From: an uncultured Pseudoalteromonas sp.
Lineage (GTDB): Bacteria; Pseudomonadota; Gammaproteobacteria; Enterobacterales; Alteromonadaceae
Direction of reading: 5' to 3'
DNA: 64,000 nucleotides
Assembly: GCA_947493455.1 (NCBI GenBank)
Contig: CANLRB010000003.1
Span: 1 to 64,000 of the forward strand
Below, piece by piece: positions 8,878 through 17,507 of this stretch. A model generated the notes under the pieces. It was not told the DNA's origin. It was given only the letters and a program-made list of their open reading frames with translations, and made no database searches. The position numbers and the translations under genes were made by a program. Each line of letters opens with the position of its first letter. Position 1 is the first letter of the stretch.

Positions 8878-8902
8878 TATTCTCCTAATAATTACGAGAA
8901 TA
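8878..8902. promoter_or_regulatory. Inverted repeat upstream of the TerB-domain gene
   Basis: TATTCTC (8878-8884) and GAGAATA (8896-8902) flank an 11-base AT-rich centre, about 90 bases before the TerB-domain start. It could be an operator or a hairpin. The rest of 8756-8993 is AT-rich and holds no gene that I can see. Confidence 0.35.
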
Positions 8903-8993
8903 CAACCCTTTATAACAGTCTGCAAAATGAGTTGGCCGTTACAATAATCCCTTTGTTGAGGCGTTAAGCCTGACGATAAATAAGGAAATCGAA

Positions 8994-9947
8994 ATGAAAA
9001 ATGTATTAACTATGGCAGGGAATTTTGCATCTCATGCTATTTGGAACGTATCTAGTGGTGACACGCTAGTCCCTATTGTAGGCTTTTTGAAGGGCGATGG
9101 TACTCACCATATGGAAAGGCTAATGATGGGGTCTGGAGAAGCTGTTTCTGTCGGTGAAATAAAAATAAATCAATTAACCGATGAACACACAGGTGCAACC
9201 TTTATTAAGGATGGTTTTGTAACACTAGAGTCAGGAAAAACAGACGCGCTTATTGTTGACGTGACGTTTAGCGATAATAGCGATAAAAAAGTACAGTTTT
9301 TAATACCGTATAGAAATGCGAATCATCAAAGAGGTTTTGCGGTTCATAGATTAAAAATTACCAAAGCGAGTGGCTTTGAATCTGACGATTATGGGTGGAT
9401 ATCAGATGCATTCTTTGATGGGTTAGAATCGCACGAGCAAGGCGGTAAAATATGGTTGGAACAATATGAAGACCAAGCAGGGGAGAGTTCAGGCCATTAT
9501 GGCGACGAAAATACCGATTTTGCAAAAGAAGATTTCGAGAAACTTAAATTGGCACCGTTCTTAATCTTTTTCTTCGTAGCTGGCGCAGATGGAAAGATAG
9601 ATAAAAAAGAAGTTACTGTATTTATGGAGCTCCTGACGAGCTCAGAATACTTATCTAACCCACTTTTTAATAGAGTAATCACTAATGTCATAAATGACGT
9701 ACCCACCATCATTTCAGAACTGGCTAACCAAACGATCGATTACATTGCTGAATTAAGCATGCTGAAGCTAATAACAGATAGATACTTAGTTGAAAATGAA
9801 GCGAACGAATTTAAAATTTTATTGCTTTTACTTGGCCAAAAAATCGCGCAAGCGTCAACGGCTGAGCTTGATGCTAGCACTCAAATAAGCCAAGAAGAAA
9901 ATGCCGCACTCGCTGCAATCGCTGTTTGTTTGGGTGTTAATGTTTAA
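8994..9947 (+). CDS. Protein with unknown N-terminal domain and C-terminal TerB-like domain
   Basis: A 317-residue protein without signal peptide. Residues about 185-300 (LAPFLIFFFVAGADGKIDKKEV and the following helices) match the all-helical TerB/DjlA-N type domain, including the acidic ADGKID turn that binds metal in relatives. Residues 1-165 are beta-rich (SGDTLVPIVGFLKGD, VSVGEIKINQLTDE, DALIVDVTFSDN) and not recognised. The gene is AT-richer than its neighbours and is bounded by the 65-bp direct repeats, which suggests acquisition as a cargo block. TerB domains occur in stress and phage-defence contexts, but no partner gene is present here. A function is not assigned. Confidence 0.65.
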   Translation: MKNVLTMAGNFASHAIWNVSSGDTLVPIVGFLKGDGTHHMERLMMGSGEAVSVGEIKINQLTDEHTGATFIKDGFVTLESGKTDALIVDVTFSDNSDKKVQFLIPYRNANHQRGFAVHRLKITKASGFESDDYGWISDAFFDGLESHEQGGKIWLEQYEDQAGESSGHYGDENTDFAKEDFEKLKLAPFLIFFFVAGADGKIDKKEVTVFMELLTSSEYLSNPLFNRVITNVINDVPTIISELANQTIDYIAELSMLKLITDRYLVENEANEFKILLLLLGQKIAQASTAELDASTQISQEENAALAAIAVCLGVNV

Positions 9948-9957
9948 TCTATTTTTA

Positions 9958-9989
9958 CCAAAGGTAAACTTGTTTGGTTTTACCTTTGG
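9958..9989 (+). terminator. Hairpin after the TerB-domain gene
   Basis: CCAAAGGTAAA (9958-9968) pairs perfectly with TTTACCTTTGG (9979-9989). It lies 11 bases after the stop codon. There is no long T-run after it, so it may be a weak terminator or a 3'-end stabiliser. Confidence 0.45.
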
Positions 9990-10078
9990 CATACTTCAGC
10001 TAGCTCAGTGCTAATGAGGCGTTTCTTGTGAACAGTTTTCGGGCAAAGCTTTCAGGCAAATAGGGCAGAACGAGTAAA

Positions 10079-10143
10079 GATGAAGCAACGGTTTGGCTGG
10101 CGGTTTTTTACTAACCAGCCGCGCTTTGTTTACTCTTTAAGAA
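10079..10143. repeat. Right copy of the 65-bp direct repeat
   Basis: This is an exact copy of 8691-8755, including the coding tail of the cupin gene, but here without the rest of that gene. It ends four bases before the stop of the minus-strand membrane gene at 10147. Together the copies bracket a block of about 1.39 kb. Confidence 0.9.
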
Positions 10144-10146
10144 TAC

Positions 10147-10632
10147 TTAAAACACGATTAAGGTTTGCATATAAAGCGTTATTAACCCAAAGAGAACCAA
10201 GCTTATATAACCGAGTACGATAGTGCGTTCTGGCAAAACGTGAAATATTAAACTTGGCATTTGTTTAATGTGTACGTAAGTGGGTATAAAAAGCACCGAA
10301 TAGCGTTCAAAGTTTCGGTATTTTTTCAATATAGGTTCAAACCAAGCTTTAAACATTGCACCATACATCATGACAAAGGTTGATGCTCCAAATAGCTCAA
10401 CCATCGCCATTAGTTCAAGACCCACCATGATTTCTGGGCCTGCTAGCACAACAACTAACATTATCGCCAATGTATGCCAAATGCCTTTTGACACGCCATT
10501 TCTAACTTTTAAAAAAGTATTTTTTAAACTCAAAGTGACAACCCGTATCGGAAATTTATACATTGCCCTGAATGATAAGTTTAAGATTGTAACCAAAAAA
10601 AATGAAAAAACAAAAAGGGCCAGATTCAGCAT
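10147..10632 (-). CDS. Hypothetical membrane protein
   Basis: A 161-residue protein with hydrophobic segments at about 1-22, 52-73, 76-98 and 138-160 and a basic loop between the first two. I do not recognise the family. Its 3' end lies within sequence that resembles the flank of the cupin gene (ACGATTAAGGTTTGCATATAAAGCGT), so the end of the frame may have been shaped by the duplication at this locus. Confidence 0.45.
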   Translation of the reverse strand: MLNLALFVFSFFLVTILNLSFRAMYKFPIRVVTLSLKNTFLKVRNGVSKGIWHTLAIMLVVVLAGPEIMVGLELMAMVELFGASTFVMMYGAMFKAWFEPILKKYRNFERYSVLFIPTYVHIKQMPSLIFHVLPERTIVLGYISLVLFGLITLYMQTLIVF

Positions 10633-10826
10633 AATTGCGTTTTGGTTAAACGCTGCGTTTTAACAAATAACAAACATTTTGACGGCGAACTAATCGAGTA
10701 ATTGAGCGCTGAGTTATACGGAAAGAGTAAACCGAAAAGTACTGTATATTGTGGCGTTATTATGGCGCCTAGTTTTTATGATTTTCTCAGGGTTGAGTTA
10801 AGTTATTGATGGGGTTAAGAAAAGAA

Positions 10827-10903
10827 TGGTCGGCATAGCAGGATTTGAACCTGCGACCCCTGACACCCCATGACAGTGCGCTACCAAGCTGCGCTATATG
10901 CCG
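10827..10903 (-). tRNA. tRNA-Pro (anticodon GGG)
   Basis: Read on the minus strand, the acceptor CGGCATA pairs with TATGCCG, followed by A and an encoded CCA. The D-arm is GCGCAGCTTGGTAGCGC, the anticodon loop ATGGGGT gives anticodon GGG, and the T-arm is GCAGGTTCGAATCCTGC. It closely matches E. coli tRNA-Pro(GGG). It stands alone between the membrane gene and tesA. Confidence 0.95.
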
Positions 10904-10991
10904 ACATCGAGGGGTAGTTTACCCCTTCGGATTATAAAATCAATGCTATTTTGACTAAGTGAGTGATAAATAGTCAAAATTAGCAAAGTTT

Positions 10992-11606
10992 TTATTTAGT
11001 TTGATCGATGATTTGCGCTAATGCGTATTTCATAGTGTCTTTGATTAAAGGCTGTGCAGTGGCATTTGGGTGAATGCCATCGGGCAACATGAATTCCGGT
11101 TTATCGGCAATTTTTTCAAGAAAAAACGGCATCAGCGGAATGTTGTTCTCAGAGGCTACTTTTTGGTAGCTGTCGCTGAACATGGTTGCATAGCGCTTAC
11201 CTAAATTGGGGGTAATGTACATTTGCATTAGGATAGGCTTTGCACCGGCGTCTTTACTGAGCGAAACAATGTCGCTCAGGTTTTGCCTTAATCGTTTAAT
11301 TGGGTAGCCGCGCAGGCCGTCGTTACCGCCTAATTCAACCAGTACATAATCCGGTTGATACTTGTCTAACAAAGGAGACAAGCGGGCTAGGGCGCCACCG
11401 GTTGTTTCGCCACTAATGCTGGCATTAATTAATTTGATGGCTTGGTTTTCTTGTTTGTACGCAGTTTGTAACAATTGAACCCACGCTTGGTCTTGTTTTA
11501 ACCCATAACCTGCGCTTAAGCTATCACCTAACACTAGAATATTTGTTTGGCTAAAACTAATTGAGCTAAAACAAATCAGTAAACTAAATAAAATACGTTG
11601 TAACAT
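10992..11606 (-). CDS. tesA: Periplasmic GDSL acyl-CoA thioesterase / lysophospholipase TesA
   Basis: A 204-residue secreted SGNH hydrolase. A signal peptide (about 1-19, ending SISFS) precedes block I VLGDSLSAGYG with the catalytic Ser, block III GGNDGLRG and block V DGIHPNA with the Asp-His pair. TesA hydrolyses acyl-CoA and other thioesters and lysophospholipids in the periplasm. It is divergent from ybbA, with only 11 bases between start codons, the same arrangement as in E. coli. Confidence 0.92.
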   Translation of the reverse strand: MLQRILFSLLICFSSISFSQTNILVLGDSLSAGYGLKQDQAWVQLLQTAYKQENQAIKLINASISGETTGGALARLSPLLDKYQPDYVLVELGGNDGLRGYPIKRLRQNLSDIVSLSKDAGAKPILMQMYITPNLGKRYATMFSDSYQKVASENNIPLMPFFLEKIADKPEFMLPDGIHPNATAQPLIKDTMKYALAQIIDQTK

Positions 11607-11617
11607 TGAGTAAACCT

Positions 11618-12331
11618 ATGACAAAACTATCTCAAATGAATGTAATTCAAGTAAAAGACCTTACAAAAAAGGTAAAAACCCTTGAGGGTGAGCTCACTAT
11701 CCTCTCCGGCATTAACTTTAATGTCAAGCCGGGCGAGTCGGTTGCGGTTGTCGGTGCATCGGGATCGGGCAAATCAACCTTGCTCGGTTTACTTGCCGGG
11801 CTCGATAGTATTTCAGAAGGTCATATTTTTTTAGACAACGAACCACTGCATGAATTTGATGAAGAAGCGCGTGCGGCGCTGCGCGCTAAAAGCATCGGCT
11901 TTGTATTTCAATCGTTTATGCTAGTGCAAAGCTTAACGGCACTTGAAAACGTCATGTTGCCAGCAGAACTTGCAGGCCACACTGACGCTGAGCAACAGGC
12001 TAAATCACTACTTGAAAAAGTCGGCCTAAACCACCGTCTTGATCATTACCCATCGCAGTTGTCAGGCGGTGAGCAGCAGCGTGTTGCCATTGCCCGTGCT
12101 TTTGTTGGCAAACCAAAAATTTTATTTGCTGATGAGCCGTCAGCAAATCTAGACAGTAAAAATGGTCGCTTAATCGAAGAACTCTTGTTTGAGCTTAACC
12201 AAGAATCTGGCACTACGCTTGTGCTTGTAACGCATGATGAACAACTGGCGGCAAAATGCCAGCGTATATTGCATATTGACGCGGGACAACAGATTGACGA
12301 CCGTGCAGGAGAGAGCTTCTATGTGGGCTAA
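11618..12331 (+). CDS. ybbA: ABC transporter ATP-binding protein YbbA
   Basis: An ATPase of the MacB/LolD type, 237 residues from the ATG at 11618. The frame is open from a TTG at 11606, but that would overlap the tesA start. Walker A is GASGSGKST, the signature is LSGGEQQRVAIARA, and Walker B is ILFADEPSANLD. With the downstream YbbP permease it forms a putative exporter or lipoprotein-type mechanotransmission complex. Its role in E. coli is not firmly known. Its end overlaps ybbP by 11 bases. Confidence 0.88.
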   Translation: MTKLSQMNVIQVKDLTKKVKTLEGELTILSGINFNVKPGESVAVVGASGSGKSTLLGLLAGLDSISEGHIFLDNEPLHEFDEEARAALRAKSIGFVFQSFMLVQSLTALENVMLPAELAGHTDAEQQAKSLLEKVGLNHRLDHYPSQLSGGEQQRVAIARAFVGKPKILFADEPSANLDSKNGRLIEELLFELNQESGTTLVLVTHDEQLAAKCQRILHIDAGQQIDDRAGESFYVG

Positions 12332-14819
12332 ACTGGCACTCAAATTATTTCGTCAGGAGCTCAAACGCGGCGAACTGACTATCATCACACTCGCCATCGC
12401 CCTTGCGGTGATGACCGTTATGACGCTCTCATCAATTACTGACCGCATTGGCTTGTCAATTGAGCAAAAAAGTAATGAATTTATTGCAGCCGATCGCGTG
12501 CTGAGCAGTAACCACCCGTTTGATGATGAAATCTATACCCAAGCCGAGGCATTCAATGTCACAACATCAAAAATAATTTACTTTGATAGCATGTTATTTG
12601 CGGGCGATGAAATGCAAATTGCGTCAATCAAAGCAAGTGACAGCTTGTATCCACTAAAAGGCGACCTAAAAGTACGCGACACACTTGAAGGCGACAGCTA
12701 CATTGTGTCTCAAGGCCCAAGCGCCGGTAATGTATGGATGAGCGACACTGTTTTTTATAGCTTAAATATTGATGTGGGTGACTCCATTGAAATTGGTGCA
12801 GCAAAGTTTGTGGTTGAAAAAGTACTCGCTGAAGAACCTGATGCGCCATTTAGTGTATTTTCAAGTTCACGCCGCGTACTAATTAATATTGACGATATTC
12901 CGCGCACTGAAGTAATTCAACCGGGCAGCCGTATTTATTATCGCACCTTGTTTGCAGGCGACGAGAAAGCAATTACTGATTACTACGCATGGCTTAAACC
13001 AAATCTAAAAGACAATCAAAACTGGTATGGGGTGAAAGACCGTCAGTCTCCAGTGGCTGAGTCAGTCAACCGTGCAGAGCGTTTTTTATTGCTCGCTGGT
13101 TTGCTTGGTATTATGCTTGCGGCGGTTGCCATTGCTGTGTCGGCTAAGCGTTATTGTGAGCGTCAATACGACCCTGTTGCGATGATGAAAACGCTTGGTG
13201 GTTCACGTATTACTGTACGTAAAATCTATCTGTTACATTTAAGCTTAGTGACTATTTTTGCTGTATCGGTCGGCCTATTTGTTGGTTTTGTTTTACAAGG
13301 CGTAGCGGTTGACCAACTTGCTAAAACCATGGGTAACACGCTGCCAAGCGCATCGCTCAAGCCAATGTTGATTGCTGTGTTTACCGGCGTTATTTGTGCG
13401 GTGATGTTTTCACTTAAACCGCTGCTCGATTTATTCGATATTCCGCCGCTTAGAGTGTTGCGTCGCAACTTGGGTGATACCCTTGCGGTGTCTAAAATTC
13501 ACTTAGGTTTAAGTGCATTGACGGTTTACCTATTAATGCTGGCCTATAGCCAAAACATTGTGGTTTCGACCATTTTATTTGTTTCATCAGCGGTGCTTGC
13601 TGGCGTTTTATTTGGCTGTAGTCGATTACTACTGTCAGGCTCACGTAAATTGGGGTTAAAGCCAAGTAGCAGTTGGTCACTCGCCATAGCATCGTTGCAA
13701 AAACGCGCGAATGCTAATTCGGTGCAGCTGATTAGTTTTGCCCTTGCTATTAAGCTTATGCTGTTCTTATTTGTACTTAAAAATGATTTAATTTCAGATT
13801 GGCAATCTCAGCTTCCGGTGAATGCACCTAACGCATTTTTGGTTAATATCACCCAATCTGAGCGCGCCATTGTATCTGATTATTTAACTGCAAATAGCAT
13901 TACCACCACTGATTTTTATCCTGTTGTGCGCGGGCGAGTAAACGGCATTAATGGCGAAAAAGTAGCGCGTTCGGTATCGGCGCAAGACAACGAGAAAAAA
14001 GATGAAGAGGCACGCTCAGGTGTGGGTCGTGAACTCAACCTAACTTGGATTGCCGAGCCACCAAAACATAATGAAGTCACGCAAGGTGAGTGGTTTAGTG
14101 GTGTTGAAGGCGGTGAAACATCGATTGAAGAGTCGATGGCTGAGCGACTTGATATTAAACTCGGTGATACGCTCGACTTTTTAATCGGCAGTGAAACCTT
14201 TTCAGTCACAGTAACGAGTATGCGTAAAGTGAACTGGTCAACGCTACAGCCAAACTTCTTTATTATTTTGAGTCCTGATGTGCTGTCGAGCTTCCCAGCA
14301 ACGTACATTTCGGCAATTAATGTGCCGGGCGAAAGTAAACGTGCGCTGCAAGGGCTACTTCGCGACCACCCAAGCATAAGTATCATTGATGTCGATACAT
14401 TGATTAAGCAAATTCGCTCTACCATTGAGCAGGTATCGATGGCGATTGGTTTTGTACTTGTAATTGTTCTTTTGTGCGGCGCATTGGTGCTGATTTCGCA
14501 AGTGCAGGCAAGCTTACAAGAACGTATGCAAGAAGTGGTTATACTGCGCACATTAGGTGCACGTGGCCGTCTTATTAAGAATGCGATTTTGTATGAATTT
14601 TTCTTATTGGGTGTGTTTGCGGGTACCGTTGCCGCGGTGTTTAGCGATGTTGCGTTACTTATTGTGCAATACAATATGTTTGAGCAAATCGGTAATTTAC
14701 ACCCTATGATATGGCTTGTTGGGCCGCTCGCGGGAGCGCTGTTTGTTGCCATACTAGGCTATAGCATGATTGCTAAAACCCTCAATAAAAATACTCAGGG
14801 TCTTGTTAGAGCGCTCTAA
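12321..14819 (+). CDS. ybbP: FtsX-like ABC permease YbbP
   Basis: An 832-residue inner-membrane permease. The start at 12321 (MWAKLALKLFRQEL) follows GCAGGAGAGAG and is preferred to a longer frame from 12234 that would overlap ybbA deeply. It has the double FtsX architecture: one TM near residues 20-40, a periplasmic domain (about 45-240), a TM block (about 250-480), a second periplasmic domain and three C-terminal TMs with ERMQEVVILRTLGARGRLI. It is translationally coupled to ybbA. Confidence 0.88.
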   Translation: MWAKLALKLFRQELKRGELTIITLAIALAVMTVMTLSSITDRIGLSIEQKSNEFIAADRVLSSNHPFDDEIYTQAEAFNVTTSKIIYFDSMLFAGDEMQIASIKASDSLYPLKGDLKVRDTLEGDSYIVSQGPSAGNVWMSDTVFYSLNIDVGDSIEIGAAKFVVEKVLAEEPDAPFSVFSSSRRVLINIDDIPRTEVIQPGSRIYYRTLFAGDEKAITDYYAWLKPNLKDNQNWYGVKDRQSPVAESVNRAERFLLLAGLLGIMLAAVAIAVSAKRYCERQYDPVAMMKTLGGSRITVRKIYLLHLSLVTIFAVSVGLFVGFVLQGVAVDQLAKTMGNTLPSASLKPMLIAVFTGVICAVMFSLKPLLDLFDIPPLRVLRRNLGDTLAVSKIHLGLSALTVYLLMLAYSQNIVVSTILFVSSAVLAGVLFGCSRLLLSGSRKLGLKPSSSWSLAIASLQKRANANSVQLISFALAIKLMLFLFVLKNDLISDWQSQLPVNAPNAFLVNITQSERAIVSDYLTANSITTTDFYPVVRGRVNGINGEKVARSVSAQDNEKKDEEARSGVGRELNLTWIAEPPKHNEVTQGEWFSGVEGGETSIEESMAERLDIKLGDTLDFLIGSETFSVTVTSMRKVNWSTLQPNFFIILSPDVLSSFPATYISAINVPGESKRALQGLLRDHPSISIIDVDTLIKQIRSTIEQVSMAIGFVLVIVLLCGALVLISQVQASLQERMQEVVILRTLGARGRLIKNAILYEFFLLGVFAGTVAAVFSDVALLIVQYNMFEQIGNLHPMIWLVGPLAGALFVAILGYSMIAKTLNKNTQGLVRAL

Positions 14820-14861
14820 ATAAAGAGCGCGTTACTCTATCGTGATTGAGTCGTTATTTGT

Positions 14862-15755
14862 TCAGTCACGATATAACTGCACTAACGCATCGCTTAAATG
14901 CGGGTAATGAAAATGAAAGCCCGCATCATAGAGTTTTTTCGGTAGCACAGCCTGACCATATACTAGCAAGTCGCCCATTTCACCAAAAAGCAATTCAACC
15001 ACCTTTTTTGGCATTCGCATGCGGTTAGGGCGGTTTAACGTATTTGCTAAATGTTGGCTAAACTCGTTGTTTGATACCGGATTTGGCGCTGTGGCATTAA
15101 ACACACCCCTTAGCGATGATTGTTCAATTAAATAAAGAATAATCCCCACCATATCATCAATATGGATCCAGCTCATGGATTGGTTGCCATCGCCTATAGG
15201 TCCGCCAAGGCACATTTTAACCGCAGGCACCATTTTACTGAGCGCGCCACCTTGTTTTGAAAGCACAATGCCCGTTCTTAAAATACACACCCGCGTGGCT
15301 TCAGACTGCGCCATATTGGCAATGTCTTCCCATTGTTTACATAGGTGGTGGCTAAACTCGTCAAAGCATTGTAAATGGTTTTCATCAACGGGGCTTGTTT
15401 GACGGCCATAAAACCCAATCGCACTGCCTGAAATAAAAGTATGGGGAGGGTTAGCAGCGCTTTTAATTCCGTTGACTATTTGCTCAGTTATTTGCCAGCG
15501 ACTTTGCTCTATGAGGTGTTTTTGCTTTTTTGACCAGCGCTTATCGGCAATGGGTTCGCCCGCTAAATTAATAACAATGTCAATGGCATTAAAGTCAACC
15601 TCATTCATTGTACTCACTGCATTGATATGATGGCCTAATGTACAATGTACTTTATTTTTGTTTCGGCTTAACACCGTAATGGTATGGTGATTTGCTAAAA
15701 ATTTAATCAGTGCACGCCCAATAAGGCCTGTACCACCGGTCACAAAAATATTCAT
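14862..15755 (-). CDS. TIGR01777 family NAD(P)-binding epimerase (YfcH-like)
   Basis: A 297-residue extended short-chain dehydrogenase. The N-terminal Rossmann motif is FVTGGTGLIGRALI; further family features are NLAGEPIADKRWS, SGSAIGFYG and MSWIHIDDMVG. The C-terminal part fits the DUF1731 region. Members are annotated as nucleoside-diphosphate-sugar epimerases without a proven substrate. The usual catalytic YxxxK is altered, as is common in this subfamily. It is a single gene, convergent with ybbP. Confidence 0.88.
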   Translation of the reverse strand: MNIFVTGGTGLIGRALIKFLANHHTITVLSRNKNKVHCTLGHHINAVSTMNEVDFNAIDIVINLAGEPIADKRWSKKQKHLIEQSRWQITEQIVNGIKSAANPPHTFISGSAIGFYGRQTSPVDENHLQCFDEFSHHLCKQWEDIANMAQSEATRVCILRTGIVLSKQGGALSKMVPAVKMCLGGPIGDGNQSMSWIHIDDMVGIILYLIEQSSLRGVFNATAPNPVSNNEFSQHLANTLNRPNRMRMPKKVVELLFGEMGDLLVYGQAVLPKKLYDAGFHFHYPHLSDALVQLYRD

Positions 15756-15997
15756 TTGGCACCCTTGTGTCGTTAGTTTATCTCGTTAATTTAATTTCAT
15801 TTATACCAATTACAAACCTTAATCGATCTCAGTAGATCAAAAAATTCTTTATGTTGAGCGCACTTTTTAAATACTTAAGGTGTGTGTAAGCATTTAAAAT
15901 ATAAAATTGTTTTTGTTACTTTAACTAAATCACGGCTATACCATCAAACTAAATTTTAGCTTAAGATAAGCGGGTATGTATGAAATTAAGGAATAAT

Positions 15998-17023
15998 ATG
16001 GTTCAGCATAACTTGTCAGGTGCGAGCAAAAGCTTACTTATTTTTGCTGCCATTGTGGTTGCACTTGCCGGACTCAAAGCCGCAAGCGCCATTGTGGTGC
16101 CGTTTTTACTCTCCATTTTTATTGCGATTATTTGCAACCCGCTGATCCAATTTTTTAGCCGATATAAAATCCCAAAAGGGGTTTCAATTATTTTTGTGAT
16201 TTGTATTATTTTGGCAATTGTCCTCTCCCTTGCCGGGCTTGTTGGTCAGTCAGTGAATTCATTTTCGCAAAATGTGCCTGAATATAAAGCAAAGCTACAA
16301 ACTGACTTTGCAGGTTTACTCACCACGTTGGCTGAATACAATATTTTTATCGACAAAGAACAAATCATGTCATTTTTTGACCCCGGTAAAATTATTGATA
16401 TGGCCGCGAACACCCTCGCAGGTGTGGGTGGGGTTATGGCAAACCTCTTTTTAATTATCTTAACCGTTGTCTTTATGCTGTTTGAAGCGCCGTATATTGG
16501 TAAAAAAGTGCATTTAGCGCTTGATGATCCTGATATGAAAATGAAGCAAATCGATCGCTTTTTAGATTCAGTGAATTCATACCTTGCCATTAAAACGTTA
16601 GTGAGTTTAGCCACCGGTATTTTGGTGACGCTAATGCTTTGGGCGTTCGGCGTCGACTATTTTATTTTGTGGGGCGTGATTGCGTTTTTACTTAATTATA
16701 TTCCAAATATCGGGTCAATTATTGCAGCTGTACCTGCTGTATTGCTTGCGTTAATCCTACAAGGCCCGGCGGTGGCTGGCATTATTGGTATTGGTTACAT
16801 AGCAATTAATACCGTGATGGGTAATGTGATCGAACCGCGCTTTCTTGGTAAAGGGCTTGGTCTTTCAACGCTTGTCGTTTTTTTATCCTTGATATTTTGG
16901 GGATGGCTACTTGGCACCGTCGGTATGCTGTTGTCTGTACCACTTACCATGGTGGTAAAAATTGGCTTAGAAGCGAGTGAAGAAGGGCAGTGGCTGGCAG
17001 TATTATTAGGTGGCGACGACTAA
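15998..17023 (+). CDS. AI-2E family membrane transporter
   Basis: A 341-residue membrane protein. It has the family layout of paired N-terminal TMs (about 12-75), a soluble loop (about 80-145) and a C-terminal TM bundle with LWGVIAFLLNYIPNIGSIIAAVPA and a PLTMVVK end. The family includes TqsA, PerM and Na+/H+ exchangers, so the name does not prove AI-2 transport. The start at 15998 is chosen because TAAGGAATA precedes it; an ATG at 15980 in frame is weaker. A terminator follows at 17055. Confidence 0.88.
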   Translation: MVQHNLSGASKSLLIFAAIVVALAGLKAASAIVVPFLLSIFIAIICNPLIQFFSRYKIPKGVSIIFVICIILAIVLSLAGLVGQSVNSFSQNVPEYKAKLQTDFAGLLTTLAEYNIFIDKEQIMSFFDPGKIIDMAANTLAGVGGVMANLFLIILTVVFMLFEAPYIGKKVHLALDDPDMKMKQIDRFLDSVNSYLAIKTLVSLATGILVTLMLWAFGVDYFILWGVIAFLLNYIPNIGSIIAAVPAVLLALILQGPAVAGIIGIGYIAINTVMGNVIEPRFLGKGLGLSTLVVFLSLIFWGWLLGTVGMLLSVPLTMVVKIGLEASEEGQWLAVLLGGDD

Positions 17024-17054
17024 GTCAGTTTTATCACCTATATGACGCATTTTA

Positions 17055-17086
17055 AAAAGGCAGGATTATCCTGCCTTTTGCTTTTT
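17055..17086 (+). terminator. Rho-independent terminator after the AI-2E transporter gene
   Basis: AAAAGGCAGGA (17055-17065) pairs perfectly with TCCTGCCTTTT (17069-17079) around a 3-base loop, followed by GCTTTTT. The A-run on the left also allows weak termination from the minus strand. Confidence 0.85.
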
Positions 17087-17111
17087 ATATCAATTGTATA
17101 AGAATGATGTG

Positions 17112-17507
17112 CTAGCCCTTGTACTGTTTTAGTGACTCGGTATGTTGTTTAATTAATAACAGTTCACAGCGTTTATATTCAATAACAGCTTGGTGTTGGT
17201 TGGGCATTTTTTCTAAAAAACGAAAACGGCAGTTGTCTTCCAAATACAAATCAAAGGTTTTAATTGATCGTTCAAACATAATTAAAAGTGCTGAGTTACC
17301 ACTTTGGTTTTGCTTGAGTTCGAGTTTTTCTGAAACACGTTTTATCCATGTATCTCGCGTGCGTTGGTCGCGTTTTATTTGCTCGTCCATACACGTCACA
17401 TACTTTGTTTTTTGGTTTTTAAGCGACTCACAGCGCTCAAACAGCGCTTGGCCGTGAGCCGTTGTTGCAAACATAATGCTGGAAATAAATAAAAAAACTC
17501 TAGTCAT
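17112..17507 (-). CDS. Small secreted cysteine-containing protein, LprI-like
   Basis: A 131-residue protein with a signal peptide (about 1-20, ending TAHGQA) and four cysteines in the mature part. The spacing of the first pair (C-x13-C) and the Lys/Gln-rich helices resemble the lysozyme-inhibitor LprI/DUF1311 group, but the match is by eye only. The ATG at 17507 overlaps the sensor kinase stop in ATGACTAG, so translation is probably coupled. That places a periplasmic protein in the operon of a PhoQ-like kinase, where it could modulate sensing; this is inference. Confidence 0.55.
   Translation of the reverse strand: MTRVFLFISSIMFATTAHGQALFERCESLKNQKTKYVTCMDEQIKRDQRTRDTWIKRVSEKLELKQNQSGNSALLIMFERSIKTFDLYLEDNCRFRFLEKMPNQHQAVIEYKRCELLLIKQHTESLKQYKG

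Noticed and set aside
13916-14752. A 278-residue open frame on the minus strand inside ybbP
   Set aside because: It is fully antisense to a well-supported FtsX-like permease, is rich in Ser/Thr/Asn/Cys and has no family motif. It is a shadow frame.
14838-14873. TATCGTGA / TCACGATA hairpin between ybbP and the epimerase gene
   Set aside because: Only eight paired bases around a 20-base loop and no T-run. Too weak to call a terminator.
15800-15840. TATACCAATTACAAACCTTAA-like sequence and GATCTCAGTAGATC before the AI-2E gene
   Set aside because: It resembles a repeat common in Alteromonadales intergenic regions, but only one clear copy is in the window, so no repeat family can be shown here.
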